Shown one piece after another: positions 1 to 9,141 of a stretch of 64,000 bases of DNA. A program made the translations under genes and the position numbers. The stretch is from Chryseobacterium vaccae (lineage in GTDB: Bacteria; Bacteroidota; Bacteroidia; Flavobacteriales; Weeksellaceae), in contig NZ_VSWH01000001.1 in the NCBI RefSeq assembly GCF_009602705.1, positions 3,844,001 through 3,908,000 on the forward strand, written 5' to 3'. Position 1 is the stretch's first letter. Every line of letters begins with the position of its first letter. The notes under the pieces were generated by a model. The model worked only from the letters and a program-made list of their open reading frames with translations, was not told where the DNA came from and made no database searches.

Positions 1-31
1 TGATAAAGCCGTAAAATATCCTTTGAATTAA
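1..31 (+). CDS. 3' end of an upstream gene (partial)
   Basis: The first bases read in frame as DKAVKYPLN followed by TAA at 29-31, and a clear terminator follows at 53-84. This fits the tail of a gene that begins before the window. Too little is present to name it. Confidence 0.4.
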   Translation, partial: DKAVKYPLN

Positions 32-52
32 AGAAAATAGAAATACCCGATT

Positions 53-84
53 ACAACCCTCCTTTTCACAGGAGGGCTTTTTTA
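53..84 (+). terminator. Rho-independent terminator
   Basis: The stem CCCTCC (57-62) pairs with GGAGGG (71-76) around an 8-base loop and is followed by a run of T. It would end the gene entering from the left and separates it from the receptor gene at 173. Confidence 0.75.
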
Positions 85-172
85 TGCCGAAATATCTGAA
101 AAGTGAGATATATCAGATTGAATTGTTTATTTAGAATTAATAAAAATAACTAAATTCGCCAAAAATTATCAG

Positions 173-2392
173 ATGAATAAAGTAGTATCCTTTTCTCTGC
201 TTGTACTGGGTGGGGTTTTTGTAAACGCACAGCAAGTGAATGATTCTATTAAAAAATCAAAAGAAATTGACGAGGTAGAATTGTTCGGTGAAAAAAAGAA
301 ACAGCCGGCAGGACTTGAAACGGTAACCAGGCTCCCTTTGAAAACCAGAGATCAGATCCAAAGTATTTCTGTTATTTCCCATAAGGCCATTGAAGAATTA
401 GGAGCACTTACGGTAACTGATGTTGCCAAAAATGTACCGGGTGTTACCCTATTTTCAAGCTATGGTGGAGGAAACGAAAGTATGTCAATTAGAGGTTATA
501 GAGGAGTTCCTGTTTTAAAAAATGGAGTTCAGATGGATTCTGACTTCCGTACTGCAGGAATGATTACCGATATGCAGGGAGTTGAGAATATTCAGGTTCT
601 GAAAGGTTCGGCAGCAGTTACCCAGGGAATAGGTGACGGGCTGGGATCAGCAGGAGGGGTAATCAATGTAGTAACAAAGAAACCTAACTTTATCAATAGC
701 GGTAATATCGGTTTTAGATATGGAAGCTGGGATTTTTACAGACCGACTGTAGATGTTCAGAGGGTTTTAGATTCTCAGGGAAGAGTTGCTGTAAGATTTA
801 ATGGTGCCTATCAGAATAATAACTCTTTCAGATCTCATGTAGAAGGTGAAAGAATTTACATTAACCCATCAGTCGCTTTCCGTCCGGATGATAAAACTCA
901 AATTGTTGTTGAGCTGGATTATCTTCACGATAAACGTACACCGGACAGAGGAACCATCAATCTTGCGGACGCTAATGTGGAAGCTCTTTATAAGATGCCT
1001 AAAGGAGCATTCCTAGGATATACAACCGACTTTACAAAAGTTCAGTCATTTAACTTTTCTACAACAGCAGAAAGAAAACTTACTGACAAATTGAAGCTGA
1101 GAGCAGCTTTTATTTCAGCAGAAAGAGAGGTAAACAGTGAAGCTTCATCTATTGCCCATGCCAAAAATACTCCCTGGACAGAACGTTACAGAACAATTGG
1201 GAAAAGCAGAAGCATTGATGCTAATAAAGTATTTCAGGCAGATTTCATAGGACAGGATATTCAGACCGGATTTATTAAACATACATTCCAGGTTGGGGTA
1301 GATTGGAAAGAAAGTGAAGTAACGACCTACGCCTTTAATGCCTATAAAAACTCTATAACAGCAGCAAACATTATTAATGCTGGTAATCCGCTTGATTCTT
1401 TTGATGTAATGCAGGGGATTTCAAATACTTTACCTGTCAATGTATTGTATCAGCAGTCTAAAGATCCGGGAGTGGTGAAAACACCAACTTTTGGGGCTAT
1501 GGCACAGAATGTAATGTCTTTTGGTAAATATTTTAAAGCGCATGCCGGTATCCGATATAGCATGGTAAACGGATCTGATAAAAGTACAAGTAACGCATGG
1601 AATCCATCATTTGGATTAATGTTCTTCCCTATGGAAAACCTTAATGTTTTTGGATCATATACTACCACTACATCATTGAGAACAGTTAACAATGTTCTTT
1701 TATCCGGAGGAACAGTAGGTCCTTCTACAACTAAACAGTGGGAAGCCGGAATTAAATCAGACTGGTTTAATGAACGTCTTAGATTCAATGTTACCCTATT
1801 TGATATTAAGACAGATCATCTTTCATTTACAATTCTTGATGAAAACTATAACCCTGTTGTAATCGACAAACAGACCATGTATGGTCTGGCAGGAAACCTT
1901 AGAAGAAAAGGAGTTGAAGTAGAGCTTATCGGTAGAATTTTACCAAACCTTCAGGTAATGTCCGGATGGGCTTATCTGGATGCTCAATATGAAGACAGCC
2001 CGGCTTACGTTAATGGGTCTGCACCAATGAATGCACCTAAGCATACTGCGAACGGTTGGTTAAATTATAAATTCAATACAGGAGCTTTAACGGGGCTTGA
2101 TGTAGGAGCAGGAATTTACTATGTAGGTAAAAGACCGGTTGATGAATGGACGCAAAAAACCTTTACTGCAGGCCATGCAAATAGTGTAAAGCCAGGGGAA
2201 AAACCTTTTGATATGCCGGAATATACTACGGTAGATGCTCAGGTGGGTTATACCCTTAAAAATGGTATTGGTATGAGGGTATTCTTCAATAATATCTTTG
2301 ATGCAGTAGGATATAGCTCTTACTTCAGAGGAGGATATATCGATCAGATTCAGCCTAGAAACTTTGCCGTTCAGGTCAACTATAAATTCTAA
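173..2392 (+). CDS. TonB-dependent siderophore receptor
   Basis: A 739-residue outer-membrane receptor. A signal peptide (MNKVVSFSLLVLGGVFVNAQ) is followed by a plug domain at about residues 50-170, containing SMSIRGYRG and the stretch ending GGVINVVTKKP that typifies siderophore (FhuE/FoxA-like) receptors. The rest is a 22-strand-type barrel ending in Phe (VQVNYKF), as expected for BAM substrates. It would bind a ferric siderophore and import it using TonB energy; the ligand cannot be told from sequence. The downstream lipoprotein starts 18 bases after the stop, so the two are probably co-transcribed. The neighbouring PepSY protein and iron permease family protein support an iron role. No convincing Fur box was seen. 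Confidence 0.9.
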   Translation: MNKVVSFSLLVLGGVFVNAQQVNDSIKKSKEIDEVELFGEKKKQPAGLETVTRLPLKTRDQIQSISVISHKAIEELGALTVTDVAKNVPGVTLFSSYGGGNESMSIRGYRGVPVLKNGVQMDSDFRTAGMITDMQGVENIQVLKGSAAVTQGIGDGLGSAGGVINVVTKKPNFINSGNIGFRYGSWDFYRPTVDVQRVLDSQGRVAVRFNGAYQNNNSFRSHVEGERIYINPSVAFRPDDKTQIVVELDYLHDKRTPDRGTINLADANVEALYKMPKGAFLGYTTDFTKVQSFNFSTTAERKLTDKLKLRAAFISAEREVNSEASSIAHAKNTPWTERYRTIGKSRSIDANKVFQADFIGQDIQTGFIKHTFQVGVDWKESEVTTYAFNAYKNSITAANIINAGNPLDSFDVMQGISNTLPVNVLYQQSKDPGVVKTPTFGAMAQNVMSFGKYFKAHAGIRYSMVNGSDKSTSNAWNPSFGLMFFPMENLNVFGSYTTTTSLRTVNNVLLSGGTVGPSTTKQWEAGIKSDWFNERLRFNVTLFDIKTDHLSFTILDENYNPVVIDKQTMYGLAGNLRRKGVEVELIGRILPNLQVMSGWAYLDAQYEDSPAYVNGSAPMNAPKHTANGWLNYKFNTGALTGLDVGAGIYYVGKRPVDEWTQKTFTAGHANSVKPGEKPFDMPEYTTVDAQVGYTLKNGIGMRVFFNNIFDAVGYSSYFRGGYIDQIQPRNFAVQVNYKF

Positions 2393-2409
2393 TCAAAAAA
2401 TCATCTATT

Positions 2410-3027
2410 ATGAAAAATATGAAAACTTTATTATTCGCATTTGTTATCGGAGCAGCAGTTATTTCTTGTTCCGGCGACAAAAAGAAAGGAATTGATTACA
2501 ACCAGTTCAAAACAGAAGTGAAACTTACGGCTGAACAGGAAAAGAGTTTTGACGAGATTACTAAAAAATATCAGGACCTTCAGGAGCAGAATTATCAGGC
2601 TGCCAAAGCTCAGGGTGGAAATATGGACAGAGTGGCTTTAAGCATCAAGAACGAAGAGCTCAGAGCACAGCAGTCTCTTGAAATGGCTAAAGTTTTAGAG
2701 GCTCCACAAATGGAGAAATTCAACAAATTTGTTGATGAAAATTCAAGGAAAAGGCCAAGATATGACAATGCTCTTTTAGAAAGAATTAAAACTGAAGCTC
2801 AGCTTTCAGAAGAAGAATTCAAAGTGGTGAATGCCGCTAATGATGCCTTTGAAAAAGCATTCAATGATGCTCATGATGTATACCACGGAAACAATGACCT
2901 GGCTAAAGAATACTGGGAAAAGTTTGATGCCCAGAGAAAAGCTGCCATTGAGAAAGCGTTAACGCCGGAACATTACGCGAAATTCCAGGAAATCGTAAAA
3001 GATGTTCAGTTCAAAGGAAGAAAGTAA
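2410..3027 (+). CDS. Helical lipoprotein, Spy/LTXXQ-like in style
   Basis: A 205-residue protein with a lipoprotein signal (about 20 residues, lipobox ending ISC, then SGDKKK). The mature part is almost all charged helix. It has three spaced segments of the type LTxEQ/LSxEE/LTPEH, each followed by a helix (VKLTAEQEKSF, AQLSEEEFKVV, KALTPEHYAKF), which recalls the periplasmic Spy/CpxP family. That resemblance is by eye only. An internal ATG at 2419 is also a possible start. It follows the siderophore receptor by 18 bases and probably shares its mRNA, which ends at the hairpin at 3161-3195. Its function is unknown; a periplasmic partner of iron import is one inference. Confidence 0.75.
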   Translation: MKNMKTLLFAFVIGAAVISCSGDKKKGIDYNQFKTEVKLTAEQEKSFDEITKKYQDLQEQNYQAAKAQGGNMDRVALSIKNEELRAQQSLEMAKVLEAPQMEKFNKFVDENSRKRPRYDNALLERIKTEAQLSEEEFKVVNAANDAFEKAFNDAHDVYHGNNDLAKEYWEKFDAQRKAAIEKALTPEHYAKFQEIVKDVQFKGRK

Positions 3028-3039
3028 TTTCTGAGACTT

Positions 3040-3127
3040 AAAGCTGGAAGAGGTAAGCCGAAAGTAATATGAAATTAAGGGATCTGATGCCTAAACTTCA
3101 TCATCTATCTTCATTTCCACCTCTCTC
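3040..3127. repeat. Dispersed inverted-repeat element, short degenerate copy
   Basis: The left arm contains AAGCTGGAAGAGGTAAG and then GTAATATGAAATT, both shared with the longer copy at 4423-4613. The right arm (3096-3127) is a degraded pyrimidine-rich counterpart (CTTCATTTCCACCTCTCTC). It lies between the lipoprotein stop and the terminator at 3161. Confidence 0.45.
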
Positions 3128-3160
3128 AAATCAAAAACATTCATTTCAAATTTTAATAAA

Positions 3161-3195
3161 AAACATTAAGACGGCATCCCTGTCTTAATGTTTTT
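3161..3195 (+). terminator. Terminator or attenuator just before the PepSY gene
   Basis: A 12-base stem (AAACATTAAGAC at 3161-3172, GTCTTAATGTTT at 3182-3193) with a 9-base loop and a T-rich 3' side. It ends only 15 bases before the ATG at 3210, so either the next gene relies on read-through or its promoter overlaps the hairpin. Confidence 0.7.
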
Positions 3196-3209
3196 GCTGT
3201 TAAACCATT

Positions 3210-4403
3210 ATGAAACCATTATTTAAAAGTCTTTACCGGAAAAAGAGAAAGAATGAATCATTCACAAAATACCTGATGTGGCTCATCCATCTATGGCTAG
3301 GACTTTTGTCAAGCATCATTGTTTTTATAATGTGTCTTACCGGATGTTTATATGCCTTCAAAAATCAGATCACCGATCTTTACAATAAAGATAAAGTGTA
3401 TATAACAGCTGGTACGGAAGCTAGAAGCCCGGATCATATTCAGACCGAATTATCAAAAAACGGTAAAGAACTTACTTCCCTGCTCATCCCTGAAAGTAAA
3501 AGCAGAAGTTATGTAGTTTCCTATCGGGAAAATCAGCTTGATAAAAGTGCTTATTACAATCAGTATACCGGTACAATTCTCGGGCAGGCAGATACAGGGG
3601 CCAATCATTTTTTTGAAGTGGTACTTGATATTCACCGGAACCTGATGATGGGAAATGCCGGACGCCAGATCGTAGGGGCCTCCGTCTTGATGTTCTGCGT
3701 ACTGCTGATCTCCGGGCTGATTCTCTGGCTTCCCAAAAAACTGAAATTTTTAAAACAGGGGCTGACGGTAAAATTCAAAGCTAAATTTCAGCGTGTCAAT
3801 TATGATCTACATAACACTCTTGGATTTTATACCTTTTTAATGCTGTTTTTCATAGCGGTTACCGGATTGTATGTAACCTATCCCTGGGTGAAAAACGGAC
3901 TCATTGTAAGTCTTGGAGGATCTTCAATAGACAATATTGCAAAAGAAAAAGATAATGGTGATGATCCTTTCGGAGGACTTCTGGAAGATATGCTTCAGAA
4001 GCAGGATGAAAAGAAAAATCTCAAAGATGCTTCGTCTGCTTCTATTGATAAAATCCTGAAAATGGCAGATCAGCATCTTCCATACACCGCAGTTACCAGT
4101 ATTGAACTCCCAAATAAAGACAATCCAAGATATGTAGTGATCAAAACCAATACGCAGAACTTTTTAGGGATGATGCTTCCGGATGAAGTTACTTTTGATA
4201 AAACCGGAGTTTTAAAAACAAAAGAATTATTTTCCGACAGACCTTTAAATAAACAGTTCACTGCTCTGGCTAAACCGCTCCATACCGGTGAAATTATGGG
4301 ACTTCCGAGTATTATTCTATATTTCATCATATCGCTTATCGGATGTTCATTTCCCATTACCGGATTCCTGATCTGGTGGCATAGGTTTAAGAAAACGAAA
4401 TAA
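3210..4403 (+). CDS. PepSY-associated transmembrane protein
   Basis: A 397-residue inner-membrane protein of the PepSY_TM family. The transmembrane segments are near residues 25-50, 150-175, 200-225 and 365-390, with a large periplasmic region between. Conserved histidines sit where the family usually has them: LIHLWLGL, VLDIHRNLMMG, NYDLHNTLGFY and KPLHTGEIMG. Members encoded next to siderophore receptors are often annotated as iron-uptake or ferric-reductase-like proteins, and a heme-binding role for the histidines is commonly assumed. Here the gene follows a siderophore receptor and lipoprotein and precedes an iron permease family gene, so reduction or release of siderophore iron is a fair inference. 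Confidence 0.85.
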   Translation: MKPLFKSLYRKKRKNESFTKYLMWLIHLWLGLLSSIIVFIMCLTGCLYAFKNQITDLYNKDKVYITAGTEARSPDHIQTELSKNGKELTSLLIPESKSRSYVVSYRENQLDKSAYYNQYTGTILGQADTGANHFFEVVLDIHRNLMMGNAGRQIVGASVLMFCVLLISGLILWLPKKLKFLKQGLTVKFKAKFQRVNYDLHNTLGFYTFLMLFFIAVTGLYVTYPWVKNGLIVSLGGSSIDNIAKEKDNGDDPFGGLLEDMLQKQDEKKNLKDASSASIDKILKMADQHLPYTAVTSIELPNKDNPRYVVIKTNTQNFLGMMLPDEVTFDKTGVLKTKELFSDRPLNKQFTALAKPLHTGEIMGLPSIILYFIISLIGCSFPITGFLIWWHRFKKTK

Positions 4404-4422
4404 CAAGGAAGGAGGAAAGAAA

Positions 4423-4613
4423 GGAAGATGGAGGCTGGAAGAGGGAAGTTTAAGCAGTGTGTAATATGAAATTTCAGCTTTGATGATGAATAGTTGAGTG
4501 AGATAAATATAAATTCAGATCATAAGTTTTCTGATATTTTTATTGAATAGAAGAACTATTGTAATAGACTTAACCGTTTACACTTCCATCCTCCCTCTTC
4601 CAGCTTCCATCCC
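4423..4613. repeat. Dispersed inverted-repeat element, full copy
   Basis: This fills most of the 291-base spacer between the PepSY gene and the iron permease gene. The left arm (4423-4450) contains GGCTGGAAGAGGGAAG. The right arm (4582-4613) read on the other strand contains AGCTGGAAGAGGGAGG. About 130 bases of AT-rich DNA without a credible ORF lie between the arms. Related arms occur at 3040-3127 and 16119-16272, so this is a repeated non-coding element, perhaps a MITE or REP-like unit. No target-site duplication was established. Confidence 0.6.
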
Positions 4614-4694
4614 TAAAAACAACTCCCATCTTAAAATCATTCCATTGCCGGTTCATACTAATTTTATACATTTATATATAAAAGAATCTACAGT

Positions 4695-5195
4695 ATGAGC
4701 GATAAAAATCATAGTTTTTTTGAAAAATTTTCAGACTGGGCCACCAAATTTACAGGAAGCTCTTATGCTTTTATCGGAGCAGTGTTGGTCGTATTGTCAT
4801 GGGCCGTTTCAGGCCCCGTTTTTGATTATTCCGAAACTTGGCAGCTTGTCATCAATACCGGAACTACGATCATTACCTTTTTAATGGTTTTCCTGATTCA
4901 GAAAGCTCAGAATAAAGACTCAAAAGCGATCCAGATTAAGCTGAATGAGCTCATCGCTGCTCATGGAAAAGCGAGTAACAGAATTGTAGATATTGAAGAT
5001 CTGACGGAAAAAGAACTAGACCAGCTTCATTGCTTTTATGAAAACCTGGCCCAGCTTGCCAAAAAAGATGCTGATATTCATACCTCACATTCTATAGATG
5101 CAGCCCAGATAAATCAAAATATCAAACATGCAGCCTTTAAAATGAAACATGAAGAATGGCTTCAGAAACAGCAACAAAAAAAGGAATCAAATTGA
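4695..5195 (+). CDS. Low-affinity iron permease family protein
   Basis: A 166-residue small membrane protein. It opens with FEKFSDWATKFTGSSYAF, has two hydrophobic segments (about 20-38 and 50-70) and then QKAQNKDSKAIQIKLNELI, the typical arrangement of the low-affinity iron permease (Fet4-related) family. The C-terminal third is charged helix ending in a Gln/Lys tail. Transport by the short bacterial members has not been firmly shown, so the name reflects family membership. The last codons lie inside the downstream terminator hairpin. The gene closes the iron-related block. Confidence 0.8.
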   Translation: MSDKNHSFFEKFSDWATKFTGSSYAFIGAVLVVLSWAVSGPVFDYSETWQLVINTGTTIITFLMVFLIQKAQNKDSKAIQIKLNELIAAHGKASNRIVDIEDLTEKELDQLHCFYENLAQLAKKDADIHTSHSIDAAQINQNIKHAAFKMKHEEWLQKQQQKKESN

Positions 5196-5207
5196 TTCCT
5201 TTTTTAT
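5175..5207 (+). terminator. Bidirectional terminator overlapping the iron permease gene's end
   Basis: The stem GGAATCA/TGATTCC has a 3-base loop and is flanked by A and T runs on the two sides, so it can work on both strands. The + strand gene's stop codon (5193-5195) lies in the hairpin. The minus-strand gene at 5288-8011 also ends toward it. Confidence 0.75.
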
Positions 5208-5287
5208 TTGTCAATGAGAAAAGAGGTTATCGAAGCCCTGCTTCTGTCTTTCAGACTTCAAGAAACTTCCGGCTTCCCCTTTCTCCC

Positions 5288-8011
5288 CTATCTTTTCATA
5301 AAGTAACTGAAATAACTGCAGCTTCCCATCAGGTCTCTGGAAGCCTGTGTGTCGGCATATTGGGCTTTCAGCTGAGCGAAATAGGTTCTGTATTTCTGGT
5401 TTTTCAGATTGTCCAGTTCAGTCTGATGAGCCTGTTCTTTTTCAGACCATTTAGGATCGGAATAATCAATATTAGCTTGATTTTTCTCCCCGTACTGGTA
5501 ATATTTCCCCTGTTCTGCACTCGCCATCTGGAAAAGAATTCTGGCTTTCTGCTCTTTGTCCGTTGAAAGCTTAAGGGCCTTTTGATAATAGCCGATAGCC
5601 AGATCAAAATTATCAGGTTCAATATAAGAGGTATCCGTAAAGTTCTTATAATAATATTGATATGGGTTCTTTCTGCTTGTGCTCCAGAAATCATATTTTC
5701 CTCCGTTGCTGTTGTCAATATCCATCACAAACAGTTGGCGGTAATATCCCAGAATAGAAGTATTGTAAAGTAAATTTCCGATCAGCTGATCTGCTTTTGC
5801 TGCCTTTTCGCCTGTTCCTGCTCCTATCTTTTTCAATTGAATAAGTGCATCTGCCAGTTCCACTTTATTCATGGTACTTTTGATGAAAGGGAAATCCGAA
5901 TAATTTTCAGCCTTCATACTTTCAGTATCTGGACTACCAAAACTTTCCCACACATTATGTCCGAAAACAAGATCTGAAATATTTTTAAAGCCGTTGTATT
6001 CACCCGGAGCATACTGTTTCTGGGTGATCTTCTGACCGTCTTTTTCTGTCCATTCATAGTTTTCTCTTGGGATCCCTGTAAAGCTTTGCGCTTTTTCATA
6101 ATAGGATTTAGCCTTTTCAAAGTCAGCCAGTTTCATGGCTCTGTCACCATAAATCGTATTGAAGAAAGCATCAATATTTCCTACACTATCCATGTTTTTG
6201 GCGATGATCTGCTGTTCAAACTGGGTTTTATTCGACTTTCTGTAAAAGTCTTCAACGCTTTTTACCAGACTTGAGTTTGGGTTGTACTGAAGATCAGAAA
6301 GCTTATTGTTCATTAAATATGACTTTCCGTCCTCTCCCTGAAGGAAATACCTGTTGGCAAGAACATCTTTAAGGAATGATGCGGTGGAAGGTGCTTCGCC
6401 GTAATAATCATAATCGGTATTGGCGGTATCCTTTTTCACTTCTTTTTCCACAAAATACTCTGCGTAATCTTTCATCAGATGATCTTCGTAAGCGGCATCA
6501 ATTTTAGGCTGGGCAACAATATCGTTAAGAACTTTCATTCTCTTGATCTGCTCCAGGTATTCAGGATTGGTTGTCTTAATGTCATTCAGGATTTCCGTAC
6601 TCTCTTTATAATCTTTCTTTAAAAACTTAAGATAGGCATCTGCAATCTGCCAATACTCATCTTTAGACTTTTCTTTGGTTTTTGAAGTGAATTTTTCCAG
6701 CTCATCCAAATAGTTTTTGGCGGCGTCATCATATCCGTAACCTGTTGTATAAAAAGGAATTCTGTTGGGGTTGTTCAGTAATTCATCATCGCTTTGGTCT
6801 GCTTTTGCATTTCCTGTTTTATCAGATTTGGAACCGCCGAATAAATTTTTAAAGAACCGTACAATTTTCTGCCAGAAAGAAAGTTTCACTTCCTTCACTT
6901 CAGGGGCTGTTGTTCCTGTATTAGCCTCTTTTGAATTGGTATTGCCATCGGTTTTTCCTCTGGAAACAGCAGGGCTCGTTGAGGCATCTGAAGAGTAATA
7001 ATAAGTTGGAAGATAACTTCTTTCCAGCTCATTGATGCTTCTTACAGCCATGACCTTCAGAATCTCAGAGTCAGGGTTGATCTCATACATCTTTTCCATA
7101 ATAGGAATCGGATTGTTGAAATCTTCATAGCCTAAAAGGAAATAAGCCATATTCTTTTCTTCATTCGTATTCGCTCTTTTCATGATATTACTGAAAGAAG
7201 CGGTATCCGAAAGCTTCATCGAAACAAAAGAAGATTCCTTACGGTCTTTCGTGTTCATAAAAACCTGAAAGAAATTCCAGTTGGCATCACTGTTCATTTC
7301 AAGGCCTCTTTGGGCTCCGGCCAGCTGATCAAGAGCCATAAAATAGACTGCACCTTTCAGTTTGATCGGTTCTACATAGGTTTTGAAAGCCTGCACTGCT
7401 GCATCATAATTTCTTGTATAATGGTTGAAACGGACCAGCTGATAACCGTAACGCTGTTTGATCTCAGGATTTTTTACCGAATTATATAAAGATGTTAAAG
7501 CTGCAATGGTTTTAGGGTAGTCGAGAGAAGTAGCGTTCTCTTTATTATCGCTTCCGCCGTAATAGAATGAATTCTCACTTTCAACATAATTGATGCTCAT
7601 ATAAGGTTCCAGATATTTGGCCTCAATCAGGTAGTCAATCCCTTCACGGTACTTCTGGTAAAACCCTGTCCCCAATTTCTGCAGGAGAGGGTTGGCTGGG
7701 TTTCCGTTTTTTAAAGCATTCAGATCGTTCATGCTGATCTTATATACCAGGTTTTGCGTTTCAGCATAGTTCAGCTGATTATTGAAGAACTTTTTCCAGG
7801 TGTTCAGATTGTCATCAGGAATCAGAGCGGCATTGTATCCGGTATAAAACCGGCTGGAATAATTATGCAGAAACGGAAGATAGGATTTGTCCTTAATAAT
7901 ACTTTGGGTAAAAAGATTAAAGTAATCATAATCCGGATCCGACCATGCGCAGGCTTCCGATTTCGTATAGAAAAGAGACAGTACTGCCAGTGAAAGAATA
8001 TACTTTTTCAT
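5288..8011 (-). CDS. Large secreted hypothetical protein with TPR-like helices
   Basis: A 907-residue protein that I cannot assign to a named family. A signal peptide (MKKYILSLAVLSLFYTKSEA) precedes a Cys (CAWSDPDYDYF). The body is rich in Tyr, Lys and Asp, with helical segments resembling tetratricopeptide repeats (for example FEKAKSYYEKAQSF and AIGYYQKALKLSTDKEQKARILFQMA near the C-terminus). Around residue 380 a short Ser/Thr/Asn linker leads into an amphipathic Trp/Phe-rich segment (FWQKIVRFFKNLFGG) that could touch a membrane. The gene lies 76 bases downstream of the lipoprotein gene 8088-9059 on the same strand, so the two may form an operon. A periplasmic or surface scaffold role is only inferred. 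Confidence 0.7.
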   Translation of the reverse strand: MKKYILSLAVLSLFYTKSEACAWSDPDYDYFNLFTQSIIKDKSYLPFLHNYSSRFYTGYNAALIPDDNLNTWKKFFNNQLNYAETQNLVYKISMNDLNALKNGNPANPLLQKLGTGFYQKYREGIDYLIEAKYLEPYMSINYVESENSFYYGGSDNKENATSLDYPKTIAALTSLYNSVKNPEIKQRYGYQLVRFNHYTRNYDAAVQAFKTYVEPIKLKGAVYFMALDQLAGAQRGLEMNSDANWNFFQVFMNTKDRKESSFVSMKLSDTASFSNIMKRANTNEEKNMAYFLLGYEDFNNPIPIMEKMYEINPDSEILKVMAVRSINELERSYLPTYYYSSDASTSPAVSRGKTDGNTNSKEANTGTTAPEVKEVKLSFWQKIVRFFKNLFGGSKSDKTGNAKADQSDDELLNNPNRIPFYTTGYGYDDAAKNYLDELEKFTSKTKEKSKDEYWQIADAYLKFLKKDYKESTEILNDIKTTNPEYLEQIKRMKVLNDIVAQPKIDAAYEDHLMKDYAEYFVEKEVKKDTANTDYDYYGEAPSTASFLKDVLANRYFLQGEDGKSYLMNNKLSDLQYNPNSSLVKSVEDFYRKSNKTQFEQQIIAKNMDSVGNIDAFFNTIYGDRAMKLADFEKAKSYYEKAQSFTGIPRENYEWTEKDGQKITQKQYAPGEYNGFKNISDLVFGHNVWESFGSPDTESMKAENYSDFPFIKSTMNKVELADALIQLKKIGAGTGEKAAKADQLIGNLLYNTSILGYYRQLFVMDIDNSNGGKYDFWSTSRKNPYQYYYKNFTDTSYIEPDNFDLAIGYYQKALKLSTDKEQKARILFQMASAEQGKYYQYGEKNQANIDYSDPKWSEKEQAHQTELDNLKNQKYRTYFAQLKAQYADTQASRDLMGSCSYFSYFMKR

Positions 8012-8087
8012 ATAAATTCAGGTGTTTTTAGTGTTGTCATGAATAATTTTTTTGTTTTCAGAAAATATCTGTAACAGTTGGAGAGGA

Positions 8088-9059
8088 TTAAAAATTCCTA
8101 CCCGCTACAAATTTACCATCTAATTGATAATAAATGATAGTAAAATCAGGTATTTTTTTCTCCAGAAAATGGATAGCCTCTTGAAGTTGTTCCTCGGAAA
8201 TTTCCTCAATCTTTATTTTGAAGCCTTTGTTTAAATAGTTTCTGAAATAAAATCCGTCTTTCATAATCTCAACTTCATTATCTGATATTTTTTTGAAATG
8301 GGGATTTTCCAGATCCTTTTGAGACAGGGCGTTAATCAGGCGGTGCTTACCAAGATGGTTGGTAACGATTCCCCAGGAATAAACAGGAAGTGCCACCTCG
8401 ATTTTTTTTATAGGATAATCTTCAAGCTTTGAAAGATAATTTTTTAGAGTAACCACATCCAGAATGGAGTTCTTATCTGAATTTTCCAACGGTGAAGAGG
8501 TAGAGTAGCACATCAGGTAAACTTTATCTACGGGAGGTATTCCGGTGTTCTTTTTGTCCTTTACCTGATGAAGCCGGAGGGTGCAGGTGATTTCCTTTCC
8601 GGAGATTCTTTTCAGTTCCTTTAAAAATTTAAAATAATCATCCCGTGTTCCGGCAGTCCAGTCGCAGTCAATCTGGATTTCATTATTGATTTTGAGCTGA
8701 TACTCGCCGGCTTTCTTTTTAATCATTTGATGTATACTTTCCGCAAGAAATGTAATCTCTTCTGCGGAAATATGCAGCATTGATTGATTGGTAATGAAAA
8801 CTACAGGAACGATTTTTTTGTCGGTTTGGAAACTGTTGTCTTTTGTAATGACGGCCACCGGCTGAAATTTTCCTCCAACTTTATCAACATCAAAAAAACG
8901 GGTATAGAGAAAAGGTGATTGAGCTTTATCTAATGTCTTTTTTTCTTCCTGATCCAGCTTCAGATGGGTTTTCCAGTAATAAAATGTGTAAGGATGAGGC
9001 TGCTTTTTACTGCATGAGAATAAGATGAATAATAAAAAGAAGATGAAGATTTTTTTCAT
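8088..9059 (-). CDS. Lipoprotein, possible glycosidase-like TIM barrel
   Basis: A 323-residue lipoprotein with a very hydrophobic signal (MKKIFIFFLLFILFSC), Cys16 being the likely lipidation site. The mature region has a pattern suggestive of a GH18-like or glycosidase-like barrel: strand IQIDCDWT at about 128-135, then helix DYFKFLKELK, strand ITCTLRLHQ, strand KVYLMCYS and strand KIEVALPVYSWGIV. Asp131 and Asp133 occupy where catalytic acids of such barrels lie, but the canonical DxxDxDxE motif is absent. Assignment is by fold-pattern reading only. It is probably first in an operon with the large secreted protein downstream. Substrate unknown. Confidence 0.65.
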   Translation of the reverse strand: MKKIFIFFLLFILFSCSKKQPHPYTFYYWKTHLKLDQEEKKTLDKAQSPFLYTRFFDVDKVGGKFQPVAVITKDNSFQTDKKIVPVVFITNQSMLHISAEEITFLAESIHQMIKKKAGEYQLKINNEIQIDCDWTAGTRDDYFKFLKELKRISGKEITCTLRLHQVKDKKNTGIPPVDKVYLMCYSTSSPLENSDKNSILDVVTLKNYLSKLEDYPIKKIEVALPVYSWGIVTNHLGKHRLINALSQKDLENPHFKKISDNEVEIMKDGFYFRNYLNKGFKIKIEEISEEQLQEAIHFLEKKIPDFTIIYYQLDGKFVAGRNF

Positions 9060-9083
9060 ATCCTAAAAGTAAGAAAATATAAT

Positions 9084-9120
9084 AAAAAAAGATGCTGTCT
9101 CACTATGGAGACAGCATCTT
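9084..9120 (-). terminator. Terminator of the T9SS protein gene
   Basis: A perfect 10-base stem (GATGCTGTCT at 9091-9100 with AGACAGCATC at 9109-9118). On the minus strand it is followed by a run of seven T. It lies 22 bases beyond the stop of the gene at 9142. Confidence 0.85.
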
Positions 9121-9141
9121 AGTCTATCAACGTTCAAAGAA

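Noticed and set aside
100..172. Fur box and promoter upstream of the siderophore receptor
   Set aside because: TAAATTCG at 151-158 is one base off the -7 consensus, but no -33 element at proper distance and no convincing Fur palindrome could be seen.
5156..5566. 136-residue + strand frame overlapping the large secreted protein
   Set aside because: It starts inside the iron permease gene, crosses a terminator and is antisense to a long convincing gene.
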